Shown here one piece after another: positions 8,169 to 17,314 of a DNA stretch of 49,327 nt. This DNA comes from Clostridia bacterium (GTDB lineage: Bacteria > Bacillota > Clostridia > Christensenellales > CAG-314): contig JAFVYC010000004.1 in NCBI GenBank assembly GCA_017500855.1, positions 1-49,327 of the forward strand, given 5' to 3'. The notes beneath the pieces were generated by a model, which ran no database searches, was not told where the DNA came from, and saw only the letters and a program-made list of their open reading frames with translations. A program made the translations under genes and the position numbers. Position 1 is the stretch's first letter; each line of letters starts with the position of its first letter.

Positions 8169-11100
8169 TCAAAACTTCAAATCGCAGTAGATTGGCATGT
8201 GGTCGGAAACCATCAATGCTTCTTCATCGTGGATTGTGTTGTAGTAGAGCGATTCAACGCCTTGACTAATAAAAATGTGGTCGATGCATTCAAGTGTTGT
8301 CAGTTGTGTTGAGGTCACCGATTCACGGCCAAGAATCCAGTGGGAAGCAATTGCAGGGTCACGGGAAACTGTAAGCATGCCGTTGCTGATGTGGCCCGTA
8401 CGGCAAACTGTGCCTGTAACTTTTGCTTGCTTGCTGTCGACAAGGTCGTTTTGTTGCATCAACGTGATGATGGAAATTTCGCTATCGTAGGCGTTGTAGT
8501 CACCACTCATCATCCACGGGATGTTTGGGTACTTTGCCTTCCAACTATCAATCACAGGTTTCATGTTTGCAACTTGTTGCATTCTTTCGCCTACGCTAAG
8601 CGCCCAGTGTGTGCTTGTGAAAATAAACGTTTTGCCATTTTCCTTGATTTTGAACACGGCAATTGTCAACACACGGCAGTTGTAGTTTCCGCACGGTGGG
8701 TCAAGAAGTCCTTGTGTCCATTCAACAAGTTCCAACACGTTGGTGTTGTACATGATTGTGGAGTAGTTGGTGTATTGGGTGGAGTTGTAGGTTACTTTGT
8801 TTTGCGTTGTGCTAGCGTAGTTTACAAACTTGTAGATGGAGTTGATGCTTGTGTTGCTGGAAAGCAATCTGTACCATTCGTCGTCGCATTCTTGAAGACC
8901 AATAACGTCGGGCATGTAGCGAAGGATGGTGTTGACTGCATAGGGAACACGTGGCGAAACTGCCGGTTGGTTGTTGTAGTCGTCGCAAAGAACGTTGAAC
9001 GACATTGCACGAAGTGTTGTTCCATCGGCACGTTCAAGTGCGTTTTGGTCGATAGCAAAGAAACTGTCTTCCAAAGTCCACCTTGCTTTGAGGGTGATGT
9101 CGCCTGTGACAGCGTTTGCATCAAAATCCCATTCTTCCCCATTTGCATACCAACCGTCAAACACAAATTTGTAGGTTGTGCCAAGTGGGTTTGTGTAGGT
9201 AAACGTTGGAACTTCCGGCAATTCAATCAAATCGCCCGTCATCACGTACTGCTTGTCAATTGTGCAATCCGAGCCGTTTGTGTTGAAGGAAACGGTGTTT
9301 TCTCTGATGCGTTGGTAGGTGAAGTCAAGGTCAACTTTGTACAGTCCAAGACCTTTGTATGAACCGTCCCAGTTTGCAAGAACGTAGTGCAGTTGTCCGT
9401 CAAGTTCAATCAAGGATTGGTAGTTATTGTTGGATCCAACGCTTGGAGCCGAGCCAATGCCTGCTTCAAGAATTACGTTTGCCGAGTAGTCGAGCATCTT
9501 CATTCTGAAGTCGTTGGTGGCTGTGTAGGAGATGTAGATGTAGTTTTCCGAACAGCACACGCTGGAGATCCATCTGTTGCCATTGTTTGTTCTGGATATC
9601 GAATTTGAATTGTTCTTTGCAACAAATTGGTAGTTGCCTTGGGCATCCTTGCTGTAGACAAAGATTTCGTAGTTGCCTTTGCTCATGCCCGTGTCGAACA
9701 CAACGCAAAGCGTTCCGTCGGTCCTTTGAGCAAGGTGTGTCACAATCTTTCCTGCAGGTGCATTTGGCAAGTCAAAATGGTAGTTGTCGCTGACAAGGTC
9801 TAGGTTTGTGTCAAATGCAAGGGTCACGTTGCTGTAGGCTTTTGTGTTGCCGTACTTGCTGGAGTTTGCCGTTGCATTTGTTCCTGTAACGAACAACATT
9901 CCATCAACAAAGGAAAGTCGTGGAGCATTGCCCCATTGGAATGCAAAGTCGGTACAAACGCCCAAGTAGTTGCCGTTTTTGTCGAATTTTGCAATGATGC
10001 CGATGTCGTTGCCGGTGTTTGTGCCAGTGTTGTTGTTGAGAATTGCGTAGATGTACGTGCCGTCGGTGGTGGTGCCTTTTGTAAGGAAGAAGGACGAGAA
10101 AGATTTTCCCGAGCCACTTTCGGCGTAGGTTGTTTTTGAGATGTTGACTGCAACTTTTTGTTTTACAGCAGTTGCATTGATTTCAAGTCCGTTTGCCACG
10201 TCGTACACAGCAGTCAGCGAAATGTCCTTGCCCGGCATTGTGAAAGTGTAGGTTGGAGATTTGCTTACGATGTTATTGTTCAAACGGTCTTTTTCGAGCC
10301 CAAAGTAGATGTAGCCATTGTCAAGATTGTCAACTTTTACTGTGATTTCCGTTCCACGTTTGATAACGTACGTGCCATCGTTGCCAACAAGCCCTTCCAC
10401 TTTGGCATTTTTCAAAGTGAGAACGTTGTAGTTTTCCGCCCTTTCGTAGGTGAAATTGCAGTTGAGGTTGTACAAACCAAAGCCGGAGTAAGCGCTCCAG
10501 TTGGCAATTGTGTAGTAGGTGTTTCCGCCAATTTGAAGAATGCTTTGGTAGTTGCTGTTTGCGCCGTCAGTTTCCTCGGTGGATGCAAGTCCTCTGTCGA
10601 GAATGATGTTTCCGCTCAAATCTAGCAATTTAACACGGAATTGGTTTGTGTTTGTGTACAGCAAGTATACGTGGTTGTCTGCCAACATAACGCTGGAAAT
10701 CCAACGGCTTTCGTTGCCGTTTCGGCGAATTGCAGGGTTGTCGGTGGTGGAAAACAACTGGTATTGACCGTCAACTTTGTTGTAGATGCTCAACGTGTAC
10801 AGTCCGTGGTTGTGGCCTGTGTCGTAGATGACAGCCAACGTTCCATCCGTTGCTTGCGTAAGATGTGTCACCATTTTTCCTTGTGGAGCATCGGGGTAGG
10901 AGAATTTGTAGTCGTCGCTCAACAAGTTCAAGTCGGCGTCGAATGCAAGCGACTTGTTGGAGTAGGTTTTTGTGTTTCCGTACTTTGTACTAGCATTTGC
11001 ATTTGTGCTTGTGACAAACAGCATACCGTCCACGAAGGAAAGTCTTGGTGCGTTGCCCCATTGGAATGCGTAGTCGGTGCAAACACCCATGTAGTTGCCG

Positions 11101-12548
11101 TTTGCGTCGAATTTTGCAATCACGCCAACGTCAAAGCCGGAGCCTGCCGTGTTGCCACCTTGTGCATTGAGAATTGTGTAGATGTAGGTGCCGTCGGTTG
11201 TGCCACCCTTTGTAACAAAGAACTTGCTGAAAGTAACGCCTGCGCCACCGTTTGTGTAGGTGGAAAGAGTTGTTTCCACGCTAACTGCATTTTTCACAAG
11301 CGTGGAGTTGAGCGAAAGATTTGCTACGTATTTATACACTGCTTCAAAACGTGTTGCGTGGTCTGGCATTGTGAAAGTGTAGGTGCTTTGGTTGCTGACA
11401 GGTGTTCCGTCTTGTTCAAAGGCTTCAAAAATGCATGATGCATCAAAATCGGCTTTGAGTGTGACAGTCGTTCCTTCCACAACAGCGTAGATGCCGTCAA
11501 AACTTTCAATACCTTCTGCAGTTGCAAAATCCAGTGTCAGTTGGTAGCCACCGCAGTTTTGGCAAGTTCCGTCTTGAATGTCGTGGCCAATTGCATCCAC
11601 AACAGTTTGTTGAACAAGAATTTTGTCGCAAGTGGAGCAGTGTTTACCTTCGGTAAGGCCTGTTTCGGTGCAAGTTGGCAAAACCGCATTGTCTACAACT
11701 TCGTTGTGTGGTTTTTTGTCGAGTGTGGTTAATGTTCGTTCAAGTTCTTCTTGGCATGCCAAGCAGTAAACAACCACGTCGCAACTGCCCGTTTCGGTGC
11801 AAGTTGCAGGAATTTCATTTTCTACAACTGGGTCAGCAGGTTGGTGTTCTTGGCAAATTGTAATGTCGCAAACGTCGCATTTTCCGTTGCCGTCGTTGTC
11901 TTTGTGACCTGTTGCCAAAACAACTTCTGTTTTTGTGCTTCCGCAAACTGTGCAAGTGTAGGTTTTTTCGCCCCTAGTTGTGCAAGTTGCAGGTGTTGTG
12001 ATTTTGCCATCGTCAAAGCAATCTTGGCAAGTGGAAAGAACTTCGCCACAAACGTCGCAGTTGTGATCGTTGTTGCCGTCTTCGCATTGGCTTGCAAGTT
12101 GACCGCAAATTTCACAAACGTGGTCGTTGTTGGTGTCCTCGCATTGGCTCACAACAGTTTCGCAGTATTGGCAAACGTGGGAGTTTTCCATTGCAACGTG
12201 TTGGGAGTTGCCTTCGGTTAGTTCGGCTTGGCAAATTCCGCAAACAATTGCAGTTGTGCAGTCGCCGTCGTCGGCGCTTGGGCTACAATCGGACATTTTT
12301 TCGCCACAGTATGCGCAGTTGTGCGAGTTAGCTTCCGTTTGGTGCGTTCCAAACGTCTTGTTGCATCCATAGTCGCAATTGTGGTCGAAGTTGGTGTCGG
12401 CACATTCGCCAACTGCTTCGGTGCAAAGATCGCACTTGTGGTCAAAATTTGCATCGGTATGCTGACAAGGCTTTTCCACGCAGGAAACTGCCGTTATCAT
12501 AACGCAAAAAACAACAACCAGCGCTACAATAATTCTGAGGGTTTTCAT
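8169..12548 (-). CDS. Large modular surface lipoprotein with C-terminal endonuclease/exonuclease/phosphatase domain
   Basis: 1459 residues. Signal peptide with lipidated Cys23 (TAVSC). Residues about 25-335 hold many Cys/His units of the type D-x-N-x-DH-x-C-x-x-CG. Residues about 337-410 and 707-785 are beta modules ending YTFTMP...AVY (Flg_new_2/InlB-like). Residues about 411-706 and 787-1080 are two diverged copies of one beta-rich domain, each with FQWGNAPRLSFVDGMLFVT. Residues about 1083-1155 are a Listeria-Bacteroides repeat. Residues 1179-1459 are an EEP domain with a full motif set: MSFNVLCDD, DVIGLQE, TSTHWAL, SGDYNAYDSE, IDHIFIS, SDHMPIYCDL. It probably cleaves phosphodiester bonds (nucleic acid or lipid) at the cell surface. 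The start is ATG at 12548 with AAAGGAG upstream. Confidence 0.85.
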   Translation of the reverse strand: MKTLRIIVALVVVFCVMITAVSCVEKPCQHTDANFDHKCDLCTEAVGECADTNFDHNCDYGCNKTFGTHQTEANSHNCAYCGEKMSDCSPSADDGDCTTAIVCGICQAELTEGNSQHVAMENSHVCQYCETVVSQCEDTNNDHVCEICGQLASQCEDGNNDHNCDVCGEVLSTCQDCFDDGKITTPATCTTRGEKTYTCTVCGSTKTEVVLATGHKDNDGNGKCDVCDITICQEHQPADPVVENEIPATCTETGSCDVVVYCLACQEELERTLTTLDKKPHNEVVDNAVLPTCTETGLTEGKHCSTCDKILVQQTVVDAIGHDIQDGTCQNCGGYQLTLDFATAEGIESFDGIYAVVEGTTVTLKADFDASCIFEAFEQDGTPVSNQSTYTFTMPDHATRFEAVYKYVANLSLNSTLVKNAVSVETTLSTYTNGGAGVTFSKFFVTKGGTTDGTYIYTILNAQGGNTAGSGFDVGVIAKFDANGNYMGVCTDYAFQWGNAPRLSFVDGMLFVTSTNANASTKYGNTKTYSNKSLAFDADLNLLSDDYKFSYPDAPQGKMVTHLTQATDGTLAVIYDTGHNHGLYTLSIYNKVDGQYQLFSTTDNPAIRRNGNESRWISSVMLADNHVYLLYTNTNQFRVKLLDLSGNIILDRGLASTEETDGANSNYQSILQIGGNTYYTIANWSAYSGFGLYNLNCNFTYERAENYNVLTLKNAKVEGLVGNDGTYVIKRGTEITVKVDNLDNGYIYFGLEKDRLNNNIVSKSPTYTFTMPGKDISLTAVYDVANGLEINATAVKQKVAVNISKTTYAESGSGKSFSSFFLTKGTTTDGTYIYAILNNNTGTNTGNDIGIIAKFDKNGNYLGVCTDFAFQWGNAPRLSFVDGMLFVTGTNATANSSKYGNTKAYSNVTLAFDTNLDLVSDNYHFDLPNAPAGKIVTHLAQRTDGTLCVVFDTGMSKGNYEIFVYSKDAQGNYQFVAKNNSNSISRTNNGNRWISSVCCSENYIYISYTATNDFRMKMLDYSANVILEAGIGSAPSVGSNNNYQSLIELDGQLHYVLANWDGSYKGLGLYKVDLDFTYQRIRENTVSFNTNGSDCTIDKQYVMTGDLIELPEVPTFTYTNPLGTTYKFVFDGWYANGEEWDFDANAVTGDITLKARWTLEDSFFAIDQNALERADGTTLRAMSFNVLCDDYNNQPAVSPRVPYAVNTILRYMPDVIGLQECDDEWYRLLSSNTSINSIYKFVNYASTTQNKVTYNSTQYTNYSTIMYNTNVLELVEWTQGLLDPPCGNYNCRVLTIAVFKIKENGKTFIFTSTHWALSVGERMQQVANMKPVIDSWKAKYPNIPWMMSGDYNAYDSEISIITLMQQNDLVDSKQAKVTGTVCRTGHISNGMLTVSRDPAIASHWILGRESVTSTQLTTLECIDHIFISQGVESLYYNTIHDEEALMVSDHMPIYCDLKF

Positions 12549-12951
12549 TTTTACTCCTTTGCAAGCATTTCTTGCTAAAACTTGTTTTGCACAACAATTT
12601 TTGTTAGTGTGCAAAAAAGACTTACTAATGTTTGAATAATGTTTTGTGGCATTGCCACAAGAAAATTGAAAGGTATGTTTATTAATTATTTTATAAATTA
12701 TAACATATAAGTTTTGAAAAGTAAATTCTGCAAAACAAAAAATGTAAAAAACATGGCAAAGGCAGTGTTTTTAACGGCAATAACAAAGCGCTTTTTCAAG
12801 AAGTTTGAACAAATGGTGTTGTGTCTTCAAGGAAGGCAAGGGGTTGGTCAACTACACAAATGCCATTCTTGTTGAAATAGTTTGTCAAGAAACACGTTGC
12901 AAGGCAAATCCTGTTTATAATTCAAATCTCACAAAAACGCAACAAACAAAA
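12549..12951. other. Non-coding stretch upstream of the large lipoprotein
   Basis: Holds the leader and likely promoter of the minus-strand lipoprotein gene: TATAAT at 12702-12697 with only a weak -35 (TTTACT-like) 17 bases upstream, and a perfect hairpin TTGTGGC-ATT-GCCACAA at 12644-12660 inside the predicted leader. From 12726 to 12951 I see nothing I can assign. Confidence 0.5.
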
Positions 12952-12977
12952 AAATCCGCACATTGCTGTGCGGATTT
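12952..12977 (-). terminator. Terminator of tRNA-Cys
   Basis: Stem AAATCCGCAC / GTGCGGATTT with loop ATTGCT and a long T run in the minus direction. Confidence 0.88.
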
Positions 12978-12980
12978 GTT

Positions 12981-13054
12981 TGGAGGCACCACCCAGATTC
13001 GGACTGGGGGTGAAGCTTTTGCAGAGCTCTGCCTTACCACTTGGCTATGGTGCC
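12981..13054 (-). tRNA. tRNA-Cys(GCA)
   Basis: Minus-strand cloverleaf of 74 bases with encoded CCA. Acceptor GGCACCA / TGGTGCC, anticodon loop CTGCAAA giving GCA, T arm CCCAG TCCGAAT CTGGG, discriminator U. Confidence 0.96.
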
Positions 13055-13070
13055 ATCCATTTGCCTATAT

Positions 13071-13099
13071 ATTCTACCAAAGAAAGAAAAAAAAAGCAA
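13071..13099 (-). promoter_or_regulatory. Promoter of tRNA-Cys
   Basis: Minus strand: TTGCTT (13099-13094), 17-base spacer, TAGAAT (13076-13071). Confidence 0.6.
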
Positions 13100-13391
13100 G
13101 GGTTTTGCAACAGTTTTATTGATTTTTGTGCCAATTTTTTTCTAGCCGTCAAAAATCTCTCGTTTGAGTAGCAATTTTACAAAATCTAATGGCGCAAATG
13201 TTGTAGAAATGGTGTTGTTCTTTGGTTGGGAAAGACCAAAGTAGCAATTTGCAGTATTGTAGTTGCCGTTTGTGCTTTGCCATTATCGGGCAGTTTTTGC
13301 ATTTGGAGAGCAACATTCCGTAACAATTTTTTCATTTGAAAAGTGTCGGAAAAATAAAAACGTTTTTTCATTTTTAAGTTGATTATTTGCC
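13100..13391. other. Non-coding divergent region before fhs
   Basis: Contains a small hairpin CTTTGGT...ACCAAAG near 13220-13240 but no gene. I looked for tetrahydrofolate and ZTP riboswitch cores, since fhs follows, and did not find them. Confidence 0.45.
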
Positions 13392-13420
13392 TTGAAAACT
13401 ATTGCAAACTGTGGTATTAT
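13392..13420 (+). promoter_or_regulatory. Promoter of fhs
   Basis: TTGAAA (13392-13397), 17-base spacer, TATTAT (13415-13420), about 35 bases before the start codon. Confidence 0.8.
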
Positions 13421-13454
13421 ATTGTAAAAGAAGAATTTTGCCTTGGAGGTAACA

Positions 13455-15113
13455 ATGGCAACAGATATTGAAATAGCAAGAAGTATAGAAATAAGACCTA
13501 TTACCGAAATAGCACAGCGCTTGGGCGTTCCACAAAACGACCTTGAACTGTACGGAAAGTACAAGGCAAAAATTTCCACAAAACCCAACCCCAACCCACA
13601 ATCCAAGTTGATTTTGGTGACTGCAATCAACCCAACGGCTGCAGGCGAAGGCAAAACAACTGTTTCCATCGGCTTGGCAGATGCGTTGAACCACAAAGAA
13701 GACGTTGCTTGTTTGGCGCTTCGTGAACCGTCGCTTGGCCCTGTTTTTGGCATCAAAGGTGGCGCAACGGGTGGTGGCTACTCGCAAATTGTGCCAATGG
13801 AAGACATCAATTTGCATTTCACGGGCGATTTCCACGCAATAACCAGCGCAAACAACTTGCTTTGCGCAATGATAGACAACAGCATTTTCCAAGGCAACCC
13901 CTTGGGAATTGACCCCAACAACGTTGTTTTCAATCGCACAATGGACGTCAACGACCGTGCGCTACGTGGAATTTTGGTAAGCCACAACGTCAAGGATGCA
14001 ACTCCCCGTGCGGAAAAATTCAACATCACAGCGGCTTGCGAAGTGATGGCAATTTTGACCTTGGCAGAAGACATTGTGGATTTGAAGCGCCGTTTGGGCA
14101 ACATTTTGGTTGCATATACCTTCGACGGACAGCCTGTGTACGCAAGGCAACTTCACGCTGAAGAAGCAATGGCAATTTTGCTGAAAGACGCTTTGAAAGC
14201 AAATCTTGTTCAAACGTTGGCAGGCACACCTGCAATTGTGCATTGTGGCCCGTTTGCCAACATTGCGCACGGATGCAACAGCGTGATTGCAACAAGGCTT
14301 GCAATGACTTTCAAGCCCTACGTTGTGACGGAAGCAGGATTTGGCGCCGACCTTGGTGCTGAAAAATTCTTGGACGTAAAATGCCGTTTGGCAAATTTGA
14401 AACCCAATGTCGTTGTGGTGGTGGCAACTGTTCGTGCGTTGAAACTCAACGGTGGTGCGGACAAAGCCAACCTTGCAACGGAAGACCTTGTTGCTTTGCA
14501 AAATGGCATGTGCAACTTGGAACGCCACGTTTCCAACATTGTCAACGTGTACAAACTTCCTTGTGTTGTTGCAGTAAACCGTTTCACTTCCGACACCGAC
14601 AGGGAAATTGACATGGTTGTTCAAGCAATGGCAAAAATGGGCGTTGACGCTGTGCCTTGCGACGTTTGGGGCAAGGGCGGTTTGGGCGCTTTGGAACTTG
14701 CAGAAGTTGTAAAATCCAAGTGCCAACAAGACAACAGCACGTTTACTTTTGCCTACGACGACAACGACACAGTTGAACAAAAAATCACCAAAATTGCAAC
14801 AAAAATCTACGGCGCAAAGGACGTTGTGTTTGCCGAAAAGGCACGCCAAAGTTTGAAGAATTTGTCCTGCTTGGACATTTCCAAACTTCCTGTTGTTGTT
14901 GCAAAAACGCAGTACAGCTTCTCCGACGATGCAAAACTTTTGGGCGCACCCAAAGATTTCACTGTGACCATTAGGGACGTGGAATACCGTGGTGGCGCAG
15001 GATTTTTGGTGGCAATTGCCGGCAGTATGTTGCTTATGCCGGGGCTTCCCAAAAAGCCAAACGCCGTTGGAATGACCATTTCGCAAGATGAAATCATTGA
15101 CGGATTGTACTAA
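13455..15113 (+). CDS. fhs: Formate-tetrahydrofolate ligase
   Basis: Makes 10-formyl-tetrahydrofolate from formate, THF and ATP in one-carbon metabolism; cytoplasmic tetramer. The 552-residue length is typical. Visible motifs are the ATP loop NPTAAGEGKTTVSIGLAD (GEGKTT at 64-69) and REPSLGPVFGIKGGATGGGY, then GDFHAI. The start is ATG at 13455 with GGAGGT at 13445-13450; a TTG at 13443 in the same frame overlaps that ribosome binding site and is rejected. It has its own promoter. The gap of about 150 bases to tdk contains a palindrome and a hairpin. Confidence 0.97.
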   Translation: MATDIEIARSIEIRPITEIAQRLGVPQNDLELYGKYKAKISTKPNPNPQSKLILVTAINPTAAGEGKTTVSIGLADALNHKEDVACLALREPSLGPVFGIKGGATGGGYSQIVPMEDINLHFTGDFHAITSANNLLCAMIDNSIFQGNPLGIDPNNVVFNRTMDVNDRALRGILVSHNVKDATPRAEKFNITAACEVMAILTLAEDIVDLKRRLGNILVAYTFDGQPVYARQLHAEEAMAILLKDALKANLVQTLAGTPAIVHCGPFANIAHGCNSVIATRLAMTFKPYVVTEAGFGADLGAEKFLDVKCRLANLKPNVVVVVATVRALKLNGGADKANLATEDLVALQNGMCNLERHVSNIVNVYKLPCVVAVNRFTSDTDREIDMVVQAMAKMGVDAVPCDVWGKGGLGALELAEVVKSKCQQDNSTFTFAYDDNDTVEQKITKIATKIYGAKDVVFAEKARQSLKNLSCLDISKLPVVVAKTQYSFSDDAKLLGAPKDFTVTIRDVEYRGGAGFLVAIAGSMLLMPGLPKKPNAVGMTISQDEIIDGLY

Positions 15114-15178
15114 GCCTAAAAGCATCACAACTATAACAAAACCCACAAAACAATGCAAAAAATGCATGGTTTATAGGG

Positions 15179-15197
15179 TATTATTACAGACATAATA
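15179..15197 (+). repeat. 19-bp dyad motif, site 1
   Basis: TATTATTACAGACATAATA. It matches the consensus TACTATCACANACATAGTA, and the arm positions 3 and 17 have changed together (C-G to T-A), keeping the symmetry. Located between fhs and tdk. Confidence 0.6.
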
Positions 15198-15212
15198 CTA
15201 CAAAATATAACA

Positions 15213-15234
15213 TTTTGCCAAGATTTTGGCAAAA
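15213..15234 (+). terminator. Hairpin before tdk, weak terminator or regulatory stem
   Basis: TTTTGCCAA-GATT-TTGGCAAAA, a 9-bp stem 30 bases before the tdk start codon, followed by TTTC only. It could end fhs transcripts or act in the tdk leader. Confidence 0.4.
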
Positions 15235-15264
15235 TTTCAACACACAAAAGCGGGGACAAAAACA

Positions 15265-15855
15265 ATGAGTAGATTGTATTTCAAGTACGGAACAATGGGC
15301 AGTAGCAAGTCGGCGCAAGCGTTGATGTGCAAGTTCAACTACGAACAAAAGGGCATGAAGGTTTTGCTTGTCAAGCCCGAACTGGACAACCGTGGCGACG
15401 ATGGCGAAACACCCAAGGTTCGCTCTCGAATTGGGCTTGTTGCCGAGTGCAAAACCATTTCCGCCGAACAAAGTTTTGTAGACTTGTTCGACCAAGCAAT
15501 TGCTAGTGGCGGTTGCGACTGCATCATCGTTGACGAAGCGCAGTTTTGCACTCCAACGCAAATTGACCAACTCAAACAACTAACCAAGCACGTTCCCGTT
15601 TTGTGCTACGGATTGATGACGGATTTTCGTTGCAAACTGTTCAAGGGAAGCAAGCGACTTGTTGAACTTGCCGATTCCTTGCAAGAAATCAAGTCCGTGT
15701 GCCGTTGTGGTCGCAAGTCCACAGTCAACGCACGCTACATCAACGGACGTTGCGTAGACGACGGGCCAATTGTGTTTATCGGTGGCGACGAAAGCTACGA
15801 AAATTTGTGCTACTGGTGTTGGCAAGAAGAACTTGCAAAGGGCAAAAACAAGTAG
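15265..15855 (+). CDS. tdk: Thymidine kinase (type II)
   Basis: Phosphorylates thymidine to dTMP with ATP for nucleotide salvage; cytoplasmic. 196 residues, usual for the family. P-loop YGTMGSSKSAQAL at residues 7-19, the acidic motif IIVDEAQFCT (DEAQF, catalytic Glu), then YGLMTDFRCKLFKGSKRL, and zinc-binding pairs CRCGRK and CYWCW near the C-terminus. The start is ATG at 15265 with GGGGAC upstream; 13 upstream codons in frame lack a better signal. The TIR-methyltransferase gene follows 38 bases later, so the two may be co-transcribed. Confidence 0.95.
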   Translation: MSRLYFKYGTMGSSKSAQALMCKFNYEQKGMKVLLVKPELDNRGDDGETPKVRSRIGLVAECKTISAEQSFVDLFDQAIASGGCDCIIVDEAQFCTPTQIDQLKQLTKHVPVLCYGLMTDFRCKLFKGSKRLVELADSLQEIKSVCRCGRKSTVNARYINGRCVDDGPIVFIGGDESYENLCYWCWQEELAKGKNK

Positions 15856-15893
15856 AAAACTTTTGAAAATTTCCAACAAAAAACAGGTGAAAC

Positions 15894-17252
15894 ATGAAGT
15901 ACGATGTTTTTATTTCTTTCAAAAATCTAGACGAAAACGGCGAGCGCACGGAAGACTCGTTTGTTGCCGAACAAGTTTACCACGAACTTACGGCAGCAGG
16001 CTTTTCCACGTTCTACAGCAACATTGTTTTGCAACAGGAAGGCGCTGCAAAGTACAAAGTGGCAATTGAACAAGCGTTGGACGAATCCAAAATTTTGCTT
16101 TGCGTTGGCACAAAAAAGGAGTACTTGGAGGGCCGTTGGGTAACCTACGAACGTGACAGTTTCCACAACGACATTTTGTCCGGCAGAAAAAAGGATGCTT
16201 GCATTGTTCCATACCTCAAAAACATCCACGGTTTGGACGTTCCAAGGTGTTTGCGCAACTACCAAACTTTCCAAATTGGTGTTTCGCCCATGCAAGATTT
16301 GATTGATTTCATCAAATCCAATCTCAAAAAGGACATCAAAATTGACAGTTCCGTGCAATCCAGTAGCGAAATTTCCCTTGTCACGGGCAAGCACATGTCT
16401 ACTTACTCGGCGGAAACCAAGCCGGAACTCAAGCGTTTGCGTATTCAAGCGCAAAACACAAGGGATGCCGACATGCCTGCAATTGAATATGCTCTCAGCT
16501 ATTTGAAGCACAAGGAGCAAATCAACGTTTTGGACATGGGTTGCGCCTACGGCTACGTGACGAAGGACAGGTTTTCTCGCATTCCCAACGCAAAAGTTGT
16601 GGGTGTTGACCGTGGCGAATCGCTCATTGAGTACGCCAAGGAAAAATCAAGTTTCGACAACTGTTCCTACCACGTTTTGGATTTGGAATCGGAAGATTTC
16701 GAAGACAACTTGGAAGAAATAATGCTTCAAAATGACATCGAAAAATTCGACATCATTTTTGCATCGTTGGTTATTCACCACCTAAAGAACCCCAACAAAT
16801 TGCTTCGCAAGGTGCGCCGTTTTCTTGCAAAGGACGGCTACATCATCATTCGTGGCTCGGACGACGGCTCCATGGTGACCTACAACGACGACGGACTCAT
16901 TCAAAAAATCATCGACTTGCACCTTTCTTGCGACGGCATTTCCGACAGAAAAAACGGGCGCAAAATCTACTCGCAACTGATTTCTTCCGGCTACAAAGAT
17001 GTCAAAATGATCAACTACGTCAAGGAGATTTCCAATTTGGACTTGGACGAAAGGTACGAAATTTTTGTTGAACGCTTTTCCTACCGTCGCAACTACTTGA
17101 AACGCCTTTGCGACCAAGAACCAACCAACATGGTGTACCGAAAGAACTTGGAAACAATGGACTACTTGCTTACCGAATTGGAAAACAAGTTTGCCGAAGA
17201 TTCCTTCTGGTACTGCGAAATTGACTTTGTTGGCGTTGCGCAAAAGAAATAA
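15894..17252 (+). CDS. TIR domain fused to SAM-dependent methyltransferase
   Basis: 452 residues, no signal peptide or membrane segment. Residues 1-140 are a TIR domain: YDVFISFKNLDE at 3-14, FSTFYSNIVLQQEG at 37-50, ALDESKILLCVGT at 61-73, and RWVTYERDSF at 81-90, where Glu86 fits the catalytic glutamate of NAD-cleaving TIR enzymes. Residues about 165-452 are a class I methyltransferase: SAM motif VLDMGCAYG at 212-220, acidic VGVDRGE at 236-242, FDIIFASLVIHHLKNP at 285-300. ATG start with AGGTGA four bases upstream. It sits between tdk and sigG, has its own strong terminator, and uses the same codons as its neighbours. The pairing is unusual; the function is inferred to be defence or signalling, substrate unknown. 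Confidence 0.85.
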   Translation: MKYDVFISFKNLDENGERTEDSFVAEQVYHELTAAGFSTFYSNIVLQQEGAAKYKVAIEQALDESKILLCVGTKKEYLEGRWVTYERDSFHNDILSGRKKDACIVPYLKNIHGLDVPRCLRNYQTFQIGVSPMQDLIDFIKSNLKKDIKIDSSVQSSSEISLVTGKHMSTYSAETKPELKRLRIQAQNTRDADMPAIEYALSYLKHKEQINVLDMGCAYGYVTKDRFSRIPNAKVVGVDRGESLIEYAKEKSSFDNCSYHVLDLESEDFEDNLEEIMLQNDIEKFDIIFASLVIHHLKNPNKLLRKVRRFLAKDGYIIIRGSDDGSMVTYNDDGLIQKIIDLHLSCDGISDRKNGRKIYSQLISSGYKDVKMINYVKEISNLDLDERYEIFVERFSYRRNYLKRLCDQEPTNMVYRKNLETMDYLLTELENKFAEDSFWYCEIDFVGVAQKK

Positions 17253-17263
17253 ACAACCAATCC

Positions 17264-17298
17264 AAAGTGGCAAAACGTGTGTTTTGCCACTTTTTTTT
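17264..17298 (+). terminator. Terminator of the TIR-methyltransferase gene
   Basis: 13-bp stem (17264-17276 with 17281-17293), GTGT loop, then eight T. It separates the gene from sigG. Confidence 0.92.
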
Positions 17299-17314
17299 CG
17301 CAAAAATCTTGCCT

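Noticed and set aside
13100..13454. Tetrahydrofolate or ZTP riboswitch before fhs
   Set aside because: None of the conserved core sequences are present, and the leader after the likely promoter is only about 30 bases.
15283..15320. Thymidine kinase P-loop with SSKS instead of SGKS as a defect
   Set aside because: The MGSSK form occurs in known Clostridia thymidine kinases, and all other motifs are intact.
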